Of a stretch of 64,000 nt of DNA, positions 14,570-22,421 are shown piece by piece; positions within the stretch are counted from its first letter, which is position 1, and every line of letters starts with the position of its first letter. The translations under genes and the position numbers were made by a program. The stretch comes from Betaproteobacteria bacterium. GTDB lineage: Bacteria > Pseudomonadota > Gammaproteobacteria > Burkholderiales > SG8-39. The DNA lies in NCBI GenBank assembly GCA_005881575.1, contig VBCA01000002.1, positions 62,001-126,000 of the forward strand, in the 5' to 3' direction. Below the pieces are notes generated by a model that was not told the DNA's origin, searched no databases, and worked only from the letters and a program-made list of their open reading frames with translations.

Positions 14570-15204
14570 TTCTTGCCTGCCTTGACGCCCTTTGCCGCCC
14601 TGCTTTGGGCCGCTACTTCCTCCTCGTCCAAATAACGGAAGGTCTTCGCCGTGACGTCCATGACGAGCGACCCGTCTTTTCCTCCGGTCAGCCCAATATC
14701 GTTCAGGGTAACGATGCGCGAGAGCTGTCCGATGTCGCTCGCAAACTGCCCCATGTCGTGATAGCTGCCCGCGAGCTTCAACGTGACCGGCAGCTCGGCG
14801 TAGAACTCGCGCTTGGTTTCTGCGGGCGCCGGCTTGAACAGCTCGAATTGCAGACCGCGACCGAGCCCGGCCTGGTTGATGTCCACGAGCAGCGCGTCCA
14901 TTTGCGACCGATTGGGAAGCTGCCTCAGAAGCGCGCCGAAGGAGCTGTCGATTTCGCGCAGCTGCTGACGGTAGAGATCGAGATTGATCGCCTGCTGCTG
15001 CTTCGCGACATATTCGTCTTTGAGCTTCGCTTCCTGGGCGCGCCCGGCATCGAGCGAATCCATCTCGTCCTGCCAATCGACGAAGTAACCGATCGCGATG
15101 ATGCCGATCAGCACCCCGAGCAGCAGCATCGCCTTGGGCACCGGCGGCCATGCGCCCGGGTCGCGCGTATTGAGATTCTTGAACTGTTCGAGAAATTTCC
15201 GCAT
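14566..15204 (-). CDS. pilO: Type IV pilus alignment protein PilO
   Basis: 212 aa bitopic inner-membrane protein. One N-terminal transmembrane helix (about residues 25-42, AMLLLGVLIGIIAIGYFV), then a coiled-coil region and a ferredoxin-like periplasmic domain. It dimerises with PilN in the pilus alignment complex. It follows pilN after 6 nt and overlaps pilP by 4 nt. Confidence 0.95.
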   Translation of the reverse strand: MRKFLEQFKNLNTRDPGAWPPVPKAMLLLGVLIGIIAIGYFVDWQDEMDSLDAGRAQEAKLKDEYVAKQQQAINLDLYRQQLREIDSSFGALLRQLPNRSQMDALLVDINQAGLGRGLQFELFKPAPAETKREFYAELPVTLKLAGSYHDMGQFASDIGQLSRIVTLNDIGLTGGKDGSLVMDVTAKTFRYLDEEEVAAQSRAAKGVKAGKK

Positions 15205-15210
15205 CGGGTC

Positions 15211-15813
15211 TCAGCCTTTGGCCGGAGCGGCCTTGGGTGCAGCCTTACCCGATTTGCCGGCATCCTCGGACTGGACCTGCTTCAGGCTCACGTTCATGAT
15301 GAACTCGGAAACGCGCTTGTTGCTCACGAGAACGGCCTTTATCTCGACAAGATCGGGGTTCTCCAGGTAAGGCGACGCGGCAAAATTACGCATCAGGGTC
15401 GAGACTCGCGCGTTGGATTGCGCGTAGCCCACCATGTTGATCTTCAAGCCGGTCTGCTTGATTGCCTTGAGGTAAACGCCATCGGGCACCTGCTGAACCA
15501 GCTCCTGGAGCATATAAACGGCCTGGGCACGATCTGCTTGTAGCCGCTCGATGATCTGTTTGCGCGCGAGCAAGGCCGCGATCTCGGTCTTCAGCTTCTT
15601 GATCTCCTCGATCTCCTTGTCGAGCCTGACGTTTTCCCTTTTCAGGAATTCATTGCGGTCGCTTTGCACGGCGATGTATCCCGCGATGGTCAGGTGCACT
15701 GCGCCGACGATCAGAAGCCCCAGCACGGCCACCATGCCTCCCAGCACGCCAAGATGCTGGCGCTGGGCCTTGCGGCGCGCCTCGCGCCAGGGGAGCAGGT
15801 TGATGCGAATCAC
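15211..15813 (-). CDS. pilN: Type IV pilus alignment protein PilN
   Basis: 200 aa. Begins VIRINLLPWREARRK, the cytoplasmic INLLP motif by which PilN binds PilM, followed by one transmembrane helix (about residues 20-45), a coiled coil and a periplasmic domain. I chose the GTG at 15811-15813 because it overlaps the pilM stop by 4 nt (GTGA), has GGAGA 9 nt upstream, and places INLLP at the N-terminus; a longer frame adds only residues that overlap pilM. Confidence 0.95.
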   Translation of the reverse strand: MIRINLLPWREARRKAQRQHLGVLGGMVAVLGLLIVGAVHLTIAGYIAVQSDRNEFLKRENVRLDKEIEEIKKLKTEIAALLARKQIIERLQADRAQAVYMLQELVQQVPDGVYLKAIKQTGLKINMVGYAQSNARVSTLMRNFAASPYLENPDLVEIKAVLVSNKRVSEFIMNVSLKQVQSEDAGKSGKAAPKAAPAKG

Positions 15814-16895
15814 GGATCGAATCTCCGCATGGCTAGCCCGCAAGCGACCATCAGCGAGGGCGCATCCGCGACCAGCTTCTTCAGCGAGACGCGCGGCGAA
15901 ATCGCCATGCTCGCGAAAGGATTGGCAACCAGAGCGTTGATCTGGGTGCGGCTCTGCACCATCTCGTCGAGCCCCGGGATCACCGCTGAGCCTCCGGTGA
16001 GCAGAACGTGCTCGACCGAGGTGTACTGGGTCGATGTGAAGAAGAACTGCACTGCCCGCTGGATTTCCAGCGCGGCGTTTTCCATGAAGGGGCGCAGCAC
16101 TTCCGTCTCGTAGTTCTCCGGCAGCCCGCCGGAGCGCTTGGCCGCCTCGGCTTCCTCCAGGCTCATCCCGTACACGCGCATGATGTCCTGCGTGAGCTGG
16201 CTGCCGCCGAATGCCTGCTCGCGCGTGTACACGGTCTGCTCGTTGCGCAGCACCGTGACGTTCATGACGTTCGCACCCAAATCGACCAGAGCGATATTCT
16301 GGTCTTTGCCGTTATCGGGGAATTGCTGCTGGATCAGCTCGAAGGAAGATTGGATCGCATAGGCTTCGACATCCATGACTATGGCTTTGAGTCCTGAGGC
16401 TTCGGCCACCGCGACGCGGTCTTCCACCTTTTCCTTGCGGGAGGCAGCGATCAGCACTTCGACCTCTTCCGGCCCCGACGGAGAAGTTCCCACCACCTGA
16501 AAGTCCAGGTTGACCTCCTCGAGCGCAAATGGGATGTACTGGTTGGCCTCGGTTTCGACTTGAACCTCCAGCTCTTCATCGCGCAGCCCCGCCGGTACGA
16601 TGATCTTCTTCGTGATCACCGCGGCCGTGGGCAGGGCCAAGGCGACGTTTTTTGTGCGCGTCGCCATTCTCTTCCAGCCGCGCTGCACGGCATCGACCAC
16701 GGCATCGAGGTTGGTGATGTTGCCGTCGAGGACCGCGTCCTTCGGCAAGGCTTCGATGGCGTAGCGCTCGACGCGCGGATTTCCCCTGCCCGCATCAGCG
16801 AGCTCCACGAGCTTCACCGAGGACGAGGAGATATCCATCCCGAACAGCGGCGGCGCCTTCGGCTTGAAAATATCGATATTGAAATTCAGTTGCAA
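15810..16895 (-). CDS. pilM: Type IV pilus actin-like ATPase PilM
   Basis: 361 aa cytoplasmic actin-like protein. Nucleotide-binding motifs GMDISSSSVKLVEL (phosphate 1), LVDLGANVMNV (phosphate 2) and LLTGGSAVIPGL (adenosine). PilM docks on PilN and links the alignment complex to the motor. The start appears to be TTG (16893-16895) with AAGGGG upstream; the N-terminal segment before GMDIS matches PilM homologues in length. First gene of pilMNOPQ, with a promoter upstream in the mrcA intergenic region. Confidence 0.95.
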   Translation of the reverse strand: MQLNFNIDIFKPKAPPLFGMDISSSSVKLVELADAGRGNPRVERYAIEALPKDAVLDGNITNLDAVVDAVQRGWKRMATRTKNVALALPTAAVITKKIIVPAGLRDEELEVQVETEANQYIPFALEEVNLDFQVVGTSPSGPEEVEVLIAASRKEKVEDRVAVAEASGLKAIVMDVEAYAIQSSFELIQQQFPDNGKDQNIALVDLGANVMNVTVLRNEQTVYTREQAFGGSQLTQDIMRVYGMSLEEAEAAKRSGGLPENYETEVLRPFMENAALEIQRAVQFFFTSTQYTSVEHVLLTGGSAVIPGLDEMVQSRTQINALVANPFASMAISPRVSLKKLVADAPSLMVACGLAMRRFDP

Positions 16896-16935
16896 CCGGG
16901 ATTTCCCCTTCAGGTATGGCCGGTTAGGCGCGATT

Positions 16936-16965
16936 AGTATAATTTACGTTAAATGCTAGCAACAA
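16936..16965 (-). promoter_or_regulatory. Probable promoter of pilMNOPQ
   Basis: On the minus strand TTGTTG (16960-16965) and TATACT (16936-16941) with an 18-nt spacer, in an AT-rich patch unlike the surrounding GC-rich DNA. The start codon is about 40 nt downstream of the -10. Confidence 0.5.
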
Positions 16966-17041
16966 CCCCACACCCTGTAAAGTAAATTATTCACGCGAGA
17001 TATTAGGTGCTTAGGGTGAACCTGTCGCTGTTTCAGCTCTC

Positions 17042-17047
17042 TATAAT
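17042..17047 (+). promoter_or_regulatory. -10 element upstream of mrcA
   Basis: A perfect TATAAT hexamer 28 nt before the mrcA ATG. No convincing TTGACA lies 16-18 nt upstream, so the -35 is weak or an activator is used. It is divergent from the pilM promoter, as in other Proteobacteria. Confidence 0.5.
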
Positions 17048-17075
17048 GGGCGACCTTTTTCCGGGTATCCCCTGA

Positions 17076-19376
17076 ATGTGGCTTCGATGGTTCGCCTTCC
17101 CGGTGTTGGCGCTCGCCGGGGTGGGAGTGCTGGGTTTGGCGCTGGCAGGCTTCGTGATCCTTCTGGCGTACCCCAACCTGCCCTCCATCGAGGCGCTCAC
17201 CGAGTACCAACCGAAAATCCCGCTGCGCGTCTATACGGCCGACGGCGTGCTGATCGGGGAGTTCGGCGAAGAGCGCCGTTCGGTGGTCAGCATCGAGGAA
17301 GTTCCTGCTCTGATGAAACAGGCCATCCTAGCGGCCGAGGACGAGCGCTTTTACCAACATACCGGCGTTGACTACCACGGAGTGCTCAGGGCAGCCTACT
17401 CCAACTTGGTGACCGGCGGCAAGACTCAAGGGGCTTCGACGATCACGATGCAGGTCGCGCGAAACTTTTTTCTTTCCCGGGAAAAGACCCTGACCCGCAA
17501 ATTGTACGAGGCGCTGCTGGCGTTCAAGATAGAAAATAGCCTCGGCAAAGATCAGATCCTGGAGATCTACATCAACCAGATCTATCTCGGCCAGAGGGCC
17601 TACGGGTTCGGCGCAGCGGCGCAAGTCTACTTCGGCAAGAGTCTATCCCAGCTCAATCCGGCCGAGATCGCGATGCTTGCCGGCTTGCCCAAGGCTCCTT
17701 CCTCCTTCAACCCCGTGATCAATCCCAAACGCGCCAAGCAACGCCAGCTCTATGTGCTGCGGCGCATGCACGAGCTCGCCCTGCTCGACGACGAGCGATA
17801 CGAGGAGGCCCAAAAGACTCCGATCAGCGTCAAGCGCGAAGCCGTCACCGAGTACGAGATTCACGCCGAGTTCGTCGCCGAGATGGTCCGTCAGCTGCTC
17901 TATGAACGCTATCCGGAGGATGTCTACTCGCGCGGGTTTCGCGTCTACACGACGATTACGCGCGCCGACCAGGAAGCAGCTTATGCGGCCGTTCGCCAGG
18001 GCTTGCTCGAATACGACCGGCGCCACGGCTATCGCGGCCCCGAGGGATTCGTCGACCTCAAGGATGCGCAGGAGGAGGACTACGAGGAAACTCTGCAAGA
18101 CCACCCCGACAGCGATGACCTGCTCGCGGCACTCGTTCTGGAGGCGACGCCGAAACGGGTGACAGCCTATCGGCGCGGAGGAGAAACCGTGACCGTGTCC
18201 GGAGAGGGACTCAAGTTCGCCGAGCGCATGCTCGATTCGCGCACCCCGCCGACCCGCAGGATCCGGCGTGGCGCCGTGATTCGCATCCAGAAGGACGAAC
18301 ACGACGATTGGCAGATCGTCCAGCTCCCGGAAGCCGAGGGCGCGTTCATCTCGGTCAATCCGCAGGACGGTGCGGTGCGATCGCTCGTCGGCGGCTTCGA
18401 TTTCAATCGGAGCCAGTACAACCATGTGACCCAGGCCTGGCGCCAGCCGGGCTCGGGTTTCAAACCTTTCATCTATTCCTCCGCGCTGGAAAAGGGTTTT
18501 ACCCCGGCCACCGTGATCAATGACGCCCCGGTGGTGGTCGACGCGGCGCTCACGGGAGGGCAGGTATGGGAGCCCAAGAATTATGACGGCAGGTACGAAG
18601 GGCCCATGAGCATGCGCATGGCGCTCGCCAAGTCCAAGAACATGGTGTCGATCCGCATCCTGCAGACGATCACCCCGCAGTATGCGCAGGATTACATCAC
18701 CCGATTCGGCTTCGATGCCGATCGCCACCCGCCCTATCTCACCATGGCGCTCGGTGCGGGGTCGGCCACGCCCCTTCAGATGGCGCGCGCCTTTTCGGTA
18801 TTTGCCACCGGCGGATACCGCACCGAGCCGTACGTGATTCAGAAGGTCGTCGACGACCACGGCAACGTTCTCGCGCAGGCACAGCCGGCTCGCGCCGGGG
18901 ACGAATCGCTGCGGGTCATCGACGCCCGCAACGCCTTCATCATGGACAGCATGATGCACGACGTCATGCGCTATGGAACCGGGGCGCGCGCCATGGTCCT
19001 CGGCCGCCAGGATCTCGCCGGCAAGAGCGGAACCACCAACGACTACATCGATGCCTGGTTCAGCGGCTATCAACCGACCCTGGTCGGCATCGCATGGGTA
19101 GGCTTCGATCAGCCGAAAAAACTCGGTCCCGGGGAGACTGGGTCGGTGACCGCGCTGCCGATCTGGATGAGCTACATGGCCAAGGCGTTGAAGGGCACGC
19201 CGGAAATGGTCCAGCGCAATCCCGAGGGCGTCGTCATAGCCAAAGTCAACGAAAACGGCCTTCAGTCTCCCGATGGGCGACCGGAATTCTTTTTTCGCGA
19301 AAACGTTCCGCCGGAACAGGGTCCGGTCGATCCGGGAGTGCGGACCACCGAGGACGCGAGAAACCAGTTGTTCTGA
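17076..19376 (+). CDS. mrcA: Penicillin-binding protein 1A
   Basis: 766 aa bifunctional class A PBP building peptidoglycan. N-terminal transmembrane anchor (about residues 8-32). The GT51 glycosyltransferase domain has AAEDERFY (catalytic Glu88) and GASTITMQVARN...KLYEALLAFKIE. An OB-like insert is followed by the transpeptidase with S460-x-x-K (GSGFKPF), SKN, and K650-S-G (LAGKSGTTNDYIDAWF); the third motif is KSG instead of the more common KTG. Divergent from pilM, as in Neisseria and Pseudomonas. Confidence 0.96.
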   Translation: MWLRWFAFPVLALAGVGVLGLALAGFVILLAYPNLPSIEALTEYQPKIPLRVYTADGVLIGEFGEERRSVVSIEEVPALMKQAILAAEDERFYQHTGVDYHGVLRAAYSNLVTGGKTQGASTITMQVARNFFLSREKTLTRKLYEALLAFKIENSLGKDQILEIYINQIYLGQRAYGFGAAAQVYFGKSLSQLNPAEIAMLAGLPKAPSSFNPVINPKRAKQRQLYVLRRMHELALLDDERYEEAQKTPISVKREAVTEYEIHAEFVAEMVRQLLYERYPEDVYSRGFRVYTTITRADQEAAYAAVRQGLLEYDRRHGYRGPEGFVDLKDAQEEDYEETLQDHPDSDDLLAALVLEATPKRVTAYRRGGETVTVSGEGLKFAERMLDSRTPPTRRIRRGAVIRIQKDEHDDWQIVQLPEAEGAFISVNPQDGAVRSLVGGFDFNRSQYNHVTQAWRQPGSGFKPFIYSSALEKGFTPATVINDAPVVVDAALTGGQVWEPKNYDGRYEGPMSMRMALAKSKNMVSIRILQTITPQYAQDYITRFGFDADRHPPYLTMALGAGSATPLQMARAFSVFATGGYRTEPYVIQKVVDDHGNVLAQAQPARAGDESLRVIDARNAFIMDSMMHDVMRYGTGARAMVLGRQDLAGKSGTTNDYIDAWFSGYQPTLVGIAWVGFDQPKKLGPGETGSVTALPIWMSYMAKALKGTPEMVQRNPEGVVIAKVNENGLQSPDGRPEFFFRENVPPEQGPVDPGVRTTEDARNQLF

Positions 19377-19420
19377 CTCGACCGGCGCGCACTGCGAACG
19401 CGTCTCGCCCGCGGCAATAC

Positions 19421-19738
19421 TTAGCGCAGCACGACCGCCCGGTTCGATTGCTCGCTCACCAGCTTTGACAGTGCCGCGAGCAGCTCGCCGCCCCCACGGG
19501 TGTCGACCCAGCCCGACCCATTCCAGCGGAAATGGTAGCCTCCCGACCTCGCTGCGACCCAGATCTCACGCGCTGCCGAGTGGCGATTGACGACAATGCG
19601 GCTGCCGTCGGCGAATTCGAGCTCCAATACGCCGGCGTCCTTGGGCTCACAGTCGCAATCGGCCCCGCTTTCTTCCACCGCCCGCGCAATCCGCTCCATC
19701 ATCGCATCGGCCAAGCTGTCGAATTCGCTCGGGTTCAT
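19421..19738 (-). CDS. cyaY: Iron donor protein CyaY (frataxin)
   Basis: 105 aa, the normal length. Frataxin-fold protein that modulates Fe-S cluster assembly. Acidic first helix (FDSLADAMMERIARAVEE), then VLELEFADGSRIVVNR, IWVAARSGGYHFRW and WVDTRGGGEL, characteristic of CyaY. ATG at 19736-19738 chosen; upstream in-frame residues run into the divergent promoter region. It is convergent with mrcA and divergent from lptM-lysA, a common arrangement. Confidence 0.94.
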   Translation of the reverse strand: MNPSEFDSLADAMMERIARAVEESGADCDCEPKDAGVLELEFADGSRIVVNRHSAAREIWVAARSGGYHFRWNGSGWVDTRGGGELLAALSKLVSEQSNRAVVLR

Positions 19739-19782
19739 CGTCGTGCTAAACTCGTTTGCACAAATCACCTATCAGCATCGCC

Positions 19783-19911
19783 ATGCGCCGCGCCGTTGGC
19801 CTCATCGTCGTTTTCCTCGCCCTCTCGGCCTGCGGCAACAAGGCAGCGCTCTATCTTCCCCAGCCGGAGCGAGATCCGCAGCAGAATAGCAAACCCGCTC
19901 CGCGCCGGTGA
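19783..19911 (+). CDS. lptM: LPS-assembly lipoprotein LptM (YifL)
   Basis: Only 42 codons. A signal peptide with lipobox (LALSAC, acylated Cys at residue 17) is followed by the diagnostic GNKAALYLPQP, matching the CGxKGPLYLP signature of LptM/YifL, then a short Pro/Gln-rich tail. In E. coli the family helps mature the LptD-LptE outer-membrane LPS translocon; that role is inferred here. The stop overlaps the lysA GTG by 4 nt (GTGA), and the lptM-lysA order is widely conserved. TAAACT (19747-19752), preceded by TGC, is a possible extended -10. Confidence 0.9.
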   Translation: MRRAVGLIVVFLALSACGNKAALYLPQPERDPQQNSKPAPRR

Positions 19912-21152
19912 ATTTTTTTTCGTACCAGAACGACACGCTGTGCGCGGAGAGCGTGCGTCTCGTCGAGATCGCGGAGCGCTTCGGCACGCCGAGCTACGTC
20001 TATTCGCGCGCCGCGATCGAGTTCGCATACCGCGAGTTCGATCAGGCTTGCTCAGGGCGCGACGTCCTCATCTGCTATTCTGTCAAGGCCAACTCCAATC
20101 TCGCGGTACTGAATGTTCTGGCCCGGCTGGGTTCGGGCTTCGATATTGTTTCCGGCGGGGAGCTCGCACGAGTCCTCGCTGTAGGGGGCAGCGCGACGAA
20201 AACCGTTTTCTCCGGGGTCGGCAAGAGCGTAGCGGAAATGCGCGCCGCGCTTCAGACGGGCGTGCTGTGTTTCAACGTGGAATCCGAAGACGAGCTCGAG
20301 CGGCTCGCGAAGATTGCCGCGGAACTGGGCAAGATCGCGCCGGTGTCCCTGCGCATCAACCCCGACGTCGATCCACGCACGCATCCTCACATCGCGACCG
20401 GTCTGCGCGAGACCAAATTCGGCGTTCCCTACGAAGATGCGCCGCGGCTTTACCGGAAGGCGGCGTCAATGCCCTCGTTGCAGGTCGCCGGCATAGATTT
20501 CCACATCGGTTCGCAGCTCACCGAGATCGAGCCGTTCGTCGCGGCGCTCGACAAAGCCCTCGAATTCAACGACGCACTGGGGGCAACCGGGATTCGGCTG
20601 CAGCACATCGATCTCGGCGGTGGGCTTGGAATTCGTTACCGCGACGAAAAGCCACCGACTCTGAAGGACTACCTCGGACAGCTTTTCGGGCGCATCGGCA
20701 ACCGCAAGCTGAAGGTCCTCTTCGAGCCGGGACGCTCGCTTGTGGGCAACGCGGGACTGCTGCTCACGCGGGTCGAGTACCTCAAGAACGGCGACGCTAG
20801 GAGCTTCGTGGTGACCGACGCGGCGATGAACGACCTGTTGCGGCCGGCGCTCTACGATGCGTGGCACGAAGTCCTGCCGGTACTGCGGCGTAACGGGCCG
20901 GCACAGCGTTACGATATCGTCGGTCCGGTCTGCGAATCGGCGGATTTTCTCGCCCGGGAGCGCGCGCTCACGGTCGCACCCGGCGACCTTCTCGCGATCA
21001 TGTCGGCAGGGGCTTACGGCATGACGATGAGCTCGAATTACAATTCCCGGCCGCGTCCTGCCGAGGTGATGGTCGATGGGAAAACGGCTCACCTTGTTCG
21101 GGATCGCGAGAGCACCGAAGACCTCTTTGCATCGGAGCGTCTTTTGCCGTAA
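19908..21152 (+). CDS. lysA: Diaminopimelate decarboxylase
   Basis: 414 aa PLP enzyme (fold III) making L-lysine from meso-diaminopimelate. The PLP lysine is K60 in CYSVKANSN. The barrel carries HIDLGGGLGIRY and FEPGRSLVGNAG (PLP phosphate loop), and the Cys/Glu of GPVCESADFLARER and AGAYGMTMSSNYNSRPRP complete the active site. GTG start at 19908 overlaps lptM, indicating translational coupling. Confidence 0.97.
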   Translation: MNFFSYQNDTLCAESVRLVEIAERFGTPSYVYSRAAIEFAYREFDQACSGRDVLICYSVKANSNLAVLNVLARLGSGFDIVSGGELARVLAVGGSATKTVFSGVGKSVAEMRAALQTGVLCFNVESEDELERLAKIAAELGKIAPVSLRINPDVDPRTHPHIATGLRETKFGVPYEDAPRLYRKAASMPSLQVAGIDFHIGSQLTEIEPFVAALDKALEFNDALGATGIRLQHIDLGGGLGIRYRDEKPPTLKDYLGQLFGRIGNRKLKVLFEPGRSLVGNAGLLLTRVEYLKNGDARSFVVTDAAMNDLLRPALYDAWHEVLPVLRRNGPAQRYDIVGPVCESADFLARERALTVAPGDLLAIMSAGAYGMTMSSNYNSRPRPAEVMVDGKTAHLVRDRESTEDLFASERLLP

Positions 21153-21253
21153 ATTTAAGCGTTTGCCGACCACTCAGCGAGGGACAACGGCAGGGGACCG
21201 GGGTCCGAATTAGCTGATGGAATACGCGGCTTTTTCACGTCGTTAGCAAATCC

Positions 21254-22411
21254 ATGGATTCTTCATTGCGATCGCGCGTTGCAGCACCTACGGCCAAGCG
21301 CCTGTTCGTTTTCGGCGGCGTCGGTTTGCTCCTCGTCGCGGTTGTGCTGCTCGCCTATTTCGGCACCGAGATAAGCGCAAACGAGCGCAAGGCGCCCAAG
21401 GGACCCGCGGCGATTCCTGTCTCGATTGCGCCGGTTTTGCAGGAGGTCGTTCCTTTTCGCCTCCTGGCGATCGGCAACGTCGAGGCCTATGCGACCGTGT
21501 CGGTCAAGGCGCGCGTCGACGGACAAATCGTCGAAGTCGGTTTCAAGGAAGGCGAGGAACTCCCGCGAGCTCGCTTGCTTTTCAAGATCGATCCGCGCCC
21601 CTACGAGGCGGCATTGCGTCAGGCCGAAGCCAACTTCCTGCGCGACACGGCACAGAAGGATCAGGCCCGCTCGCAGGAGCGCCGCTACCAGGAACTGCTC
21701 GCTAAGAATTTCGTCTCCAAGGAAGCCTATGCGCAAATCCGCACTAACGCCGATACGGCCGAAGCCGTGGCCCAGGGGAGCCGCGCCGCGCTCGACAACG
21801 CGAAGCTCAATCTGGAGTACTGCACGATTCGTTCCCCGATCGACGGCTTCCCCGGAAAGATCCAGATTCAGATGGGTAACCTCGTCAAGGCGAACGATAC
21901 GCTTCCCCTGGTCGTGATCAACCAAGTCCACCCGATCTACGTGAACTTCTCCGTGCCGGAGCAACAGCTCCGCGCCGTTCGCGGCTACATGTCCTCGGGG
22001 CCGCTCGCGGTCGAGGCGCTCGCTCCGGGTTCGGATCAACCCGCAGCCGCGGGAACGCTGGTCTTCGTCGATAACGCCGTCGATCCGAGCACGGGAACCA
22101 TCAAGTTGCGGGCGCAGTTCCAAAACGCCGAGAACGCGCTCTGGCCCGGCCAGTTCGTCAACGTGAGGATCAAGCTCTACGATCAGAACGACGCCTTGGT
22201 CGTGCCATCCAAATCGGTGCAGACCGGTCCCAATGGCCAATACGTTTTCGTGGTCAAGCCCGACATGACCACGGAGCTGCGCATGGTCACCGTCCAGCGG
22301 ACCGAAGGCGACCGCGCGGTCATCGAAGGCGGCTTGGCAAAAGGCGAGCGGGTAGTTACACAGGGGCAGCTGCGCCTCGGCGCCGGGGCGAAGGTCGAAG
22401 TCAAGTCGTAA
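21254..22411 (+). CDS. RND efflux periplasmic adaptor (membrane fusion protein)
   Basis: 385 aa. One N-terminal transmembrane/signal-anchor segment (about residues 17-37), a lipoyl/barrel-sandwich hybrid domain ([22 protein letters not shown]), an alpha-helical hairpin (residues about 110-180), a beta-barrel ([20 protein letters not shown]) and a membrane-proximal domain. It resembles MdtA-type adaptors. Ten nt upstream of its RND pump, so one operon. No TolC-type outer-membrane factor or regulator adjoins; substrate unknown. Confidence 0.92.
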   Translation: MDSSLRSRVAAPTAKRLFVFGGVGLLLVAVVLLAYFGTEISANERKAPKGPAAIPVSIAPVLQEVVPFRLLAIGNVEAYATVSVKARVDGQIVEVGFKEGEELPRARLLFKIDPRPYEAALRQAEANFLRDTAQKDQARSQERRYQELLAKNFVSKEAYAQIRTNADTAEAVAQGSRAALDNAKLNLEYCTIRSPIDGFPGKIQIQMGNLVKANDTLPLVVINQVHPIYVNFSVPEQQLRAVRGYMSSGPLAVEALAPGSDQPAAAGTLVFVDNAVDPSTGTIKLRAQFQNAENALWPGQFVNVRIKLYDQNDALVVPSKSVQTGPNGQYVFVVKPDMTTELRMVTVQRTEGDRAVIEGGLAKGERVVTQGQLRLGAGAKVEVKS

Positions 22412-22421
22412 ACTCTCTGAC

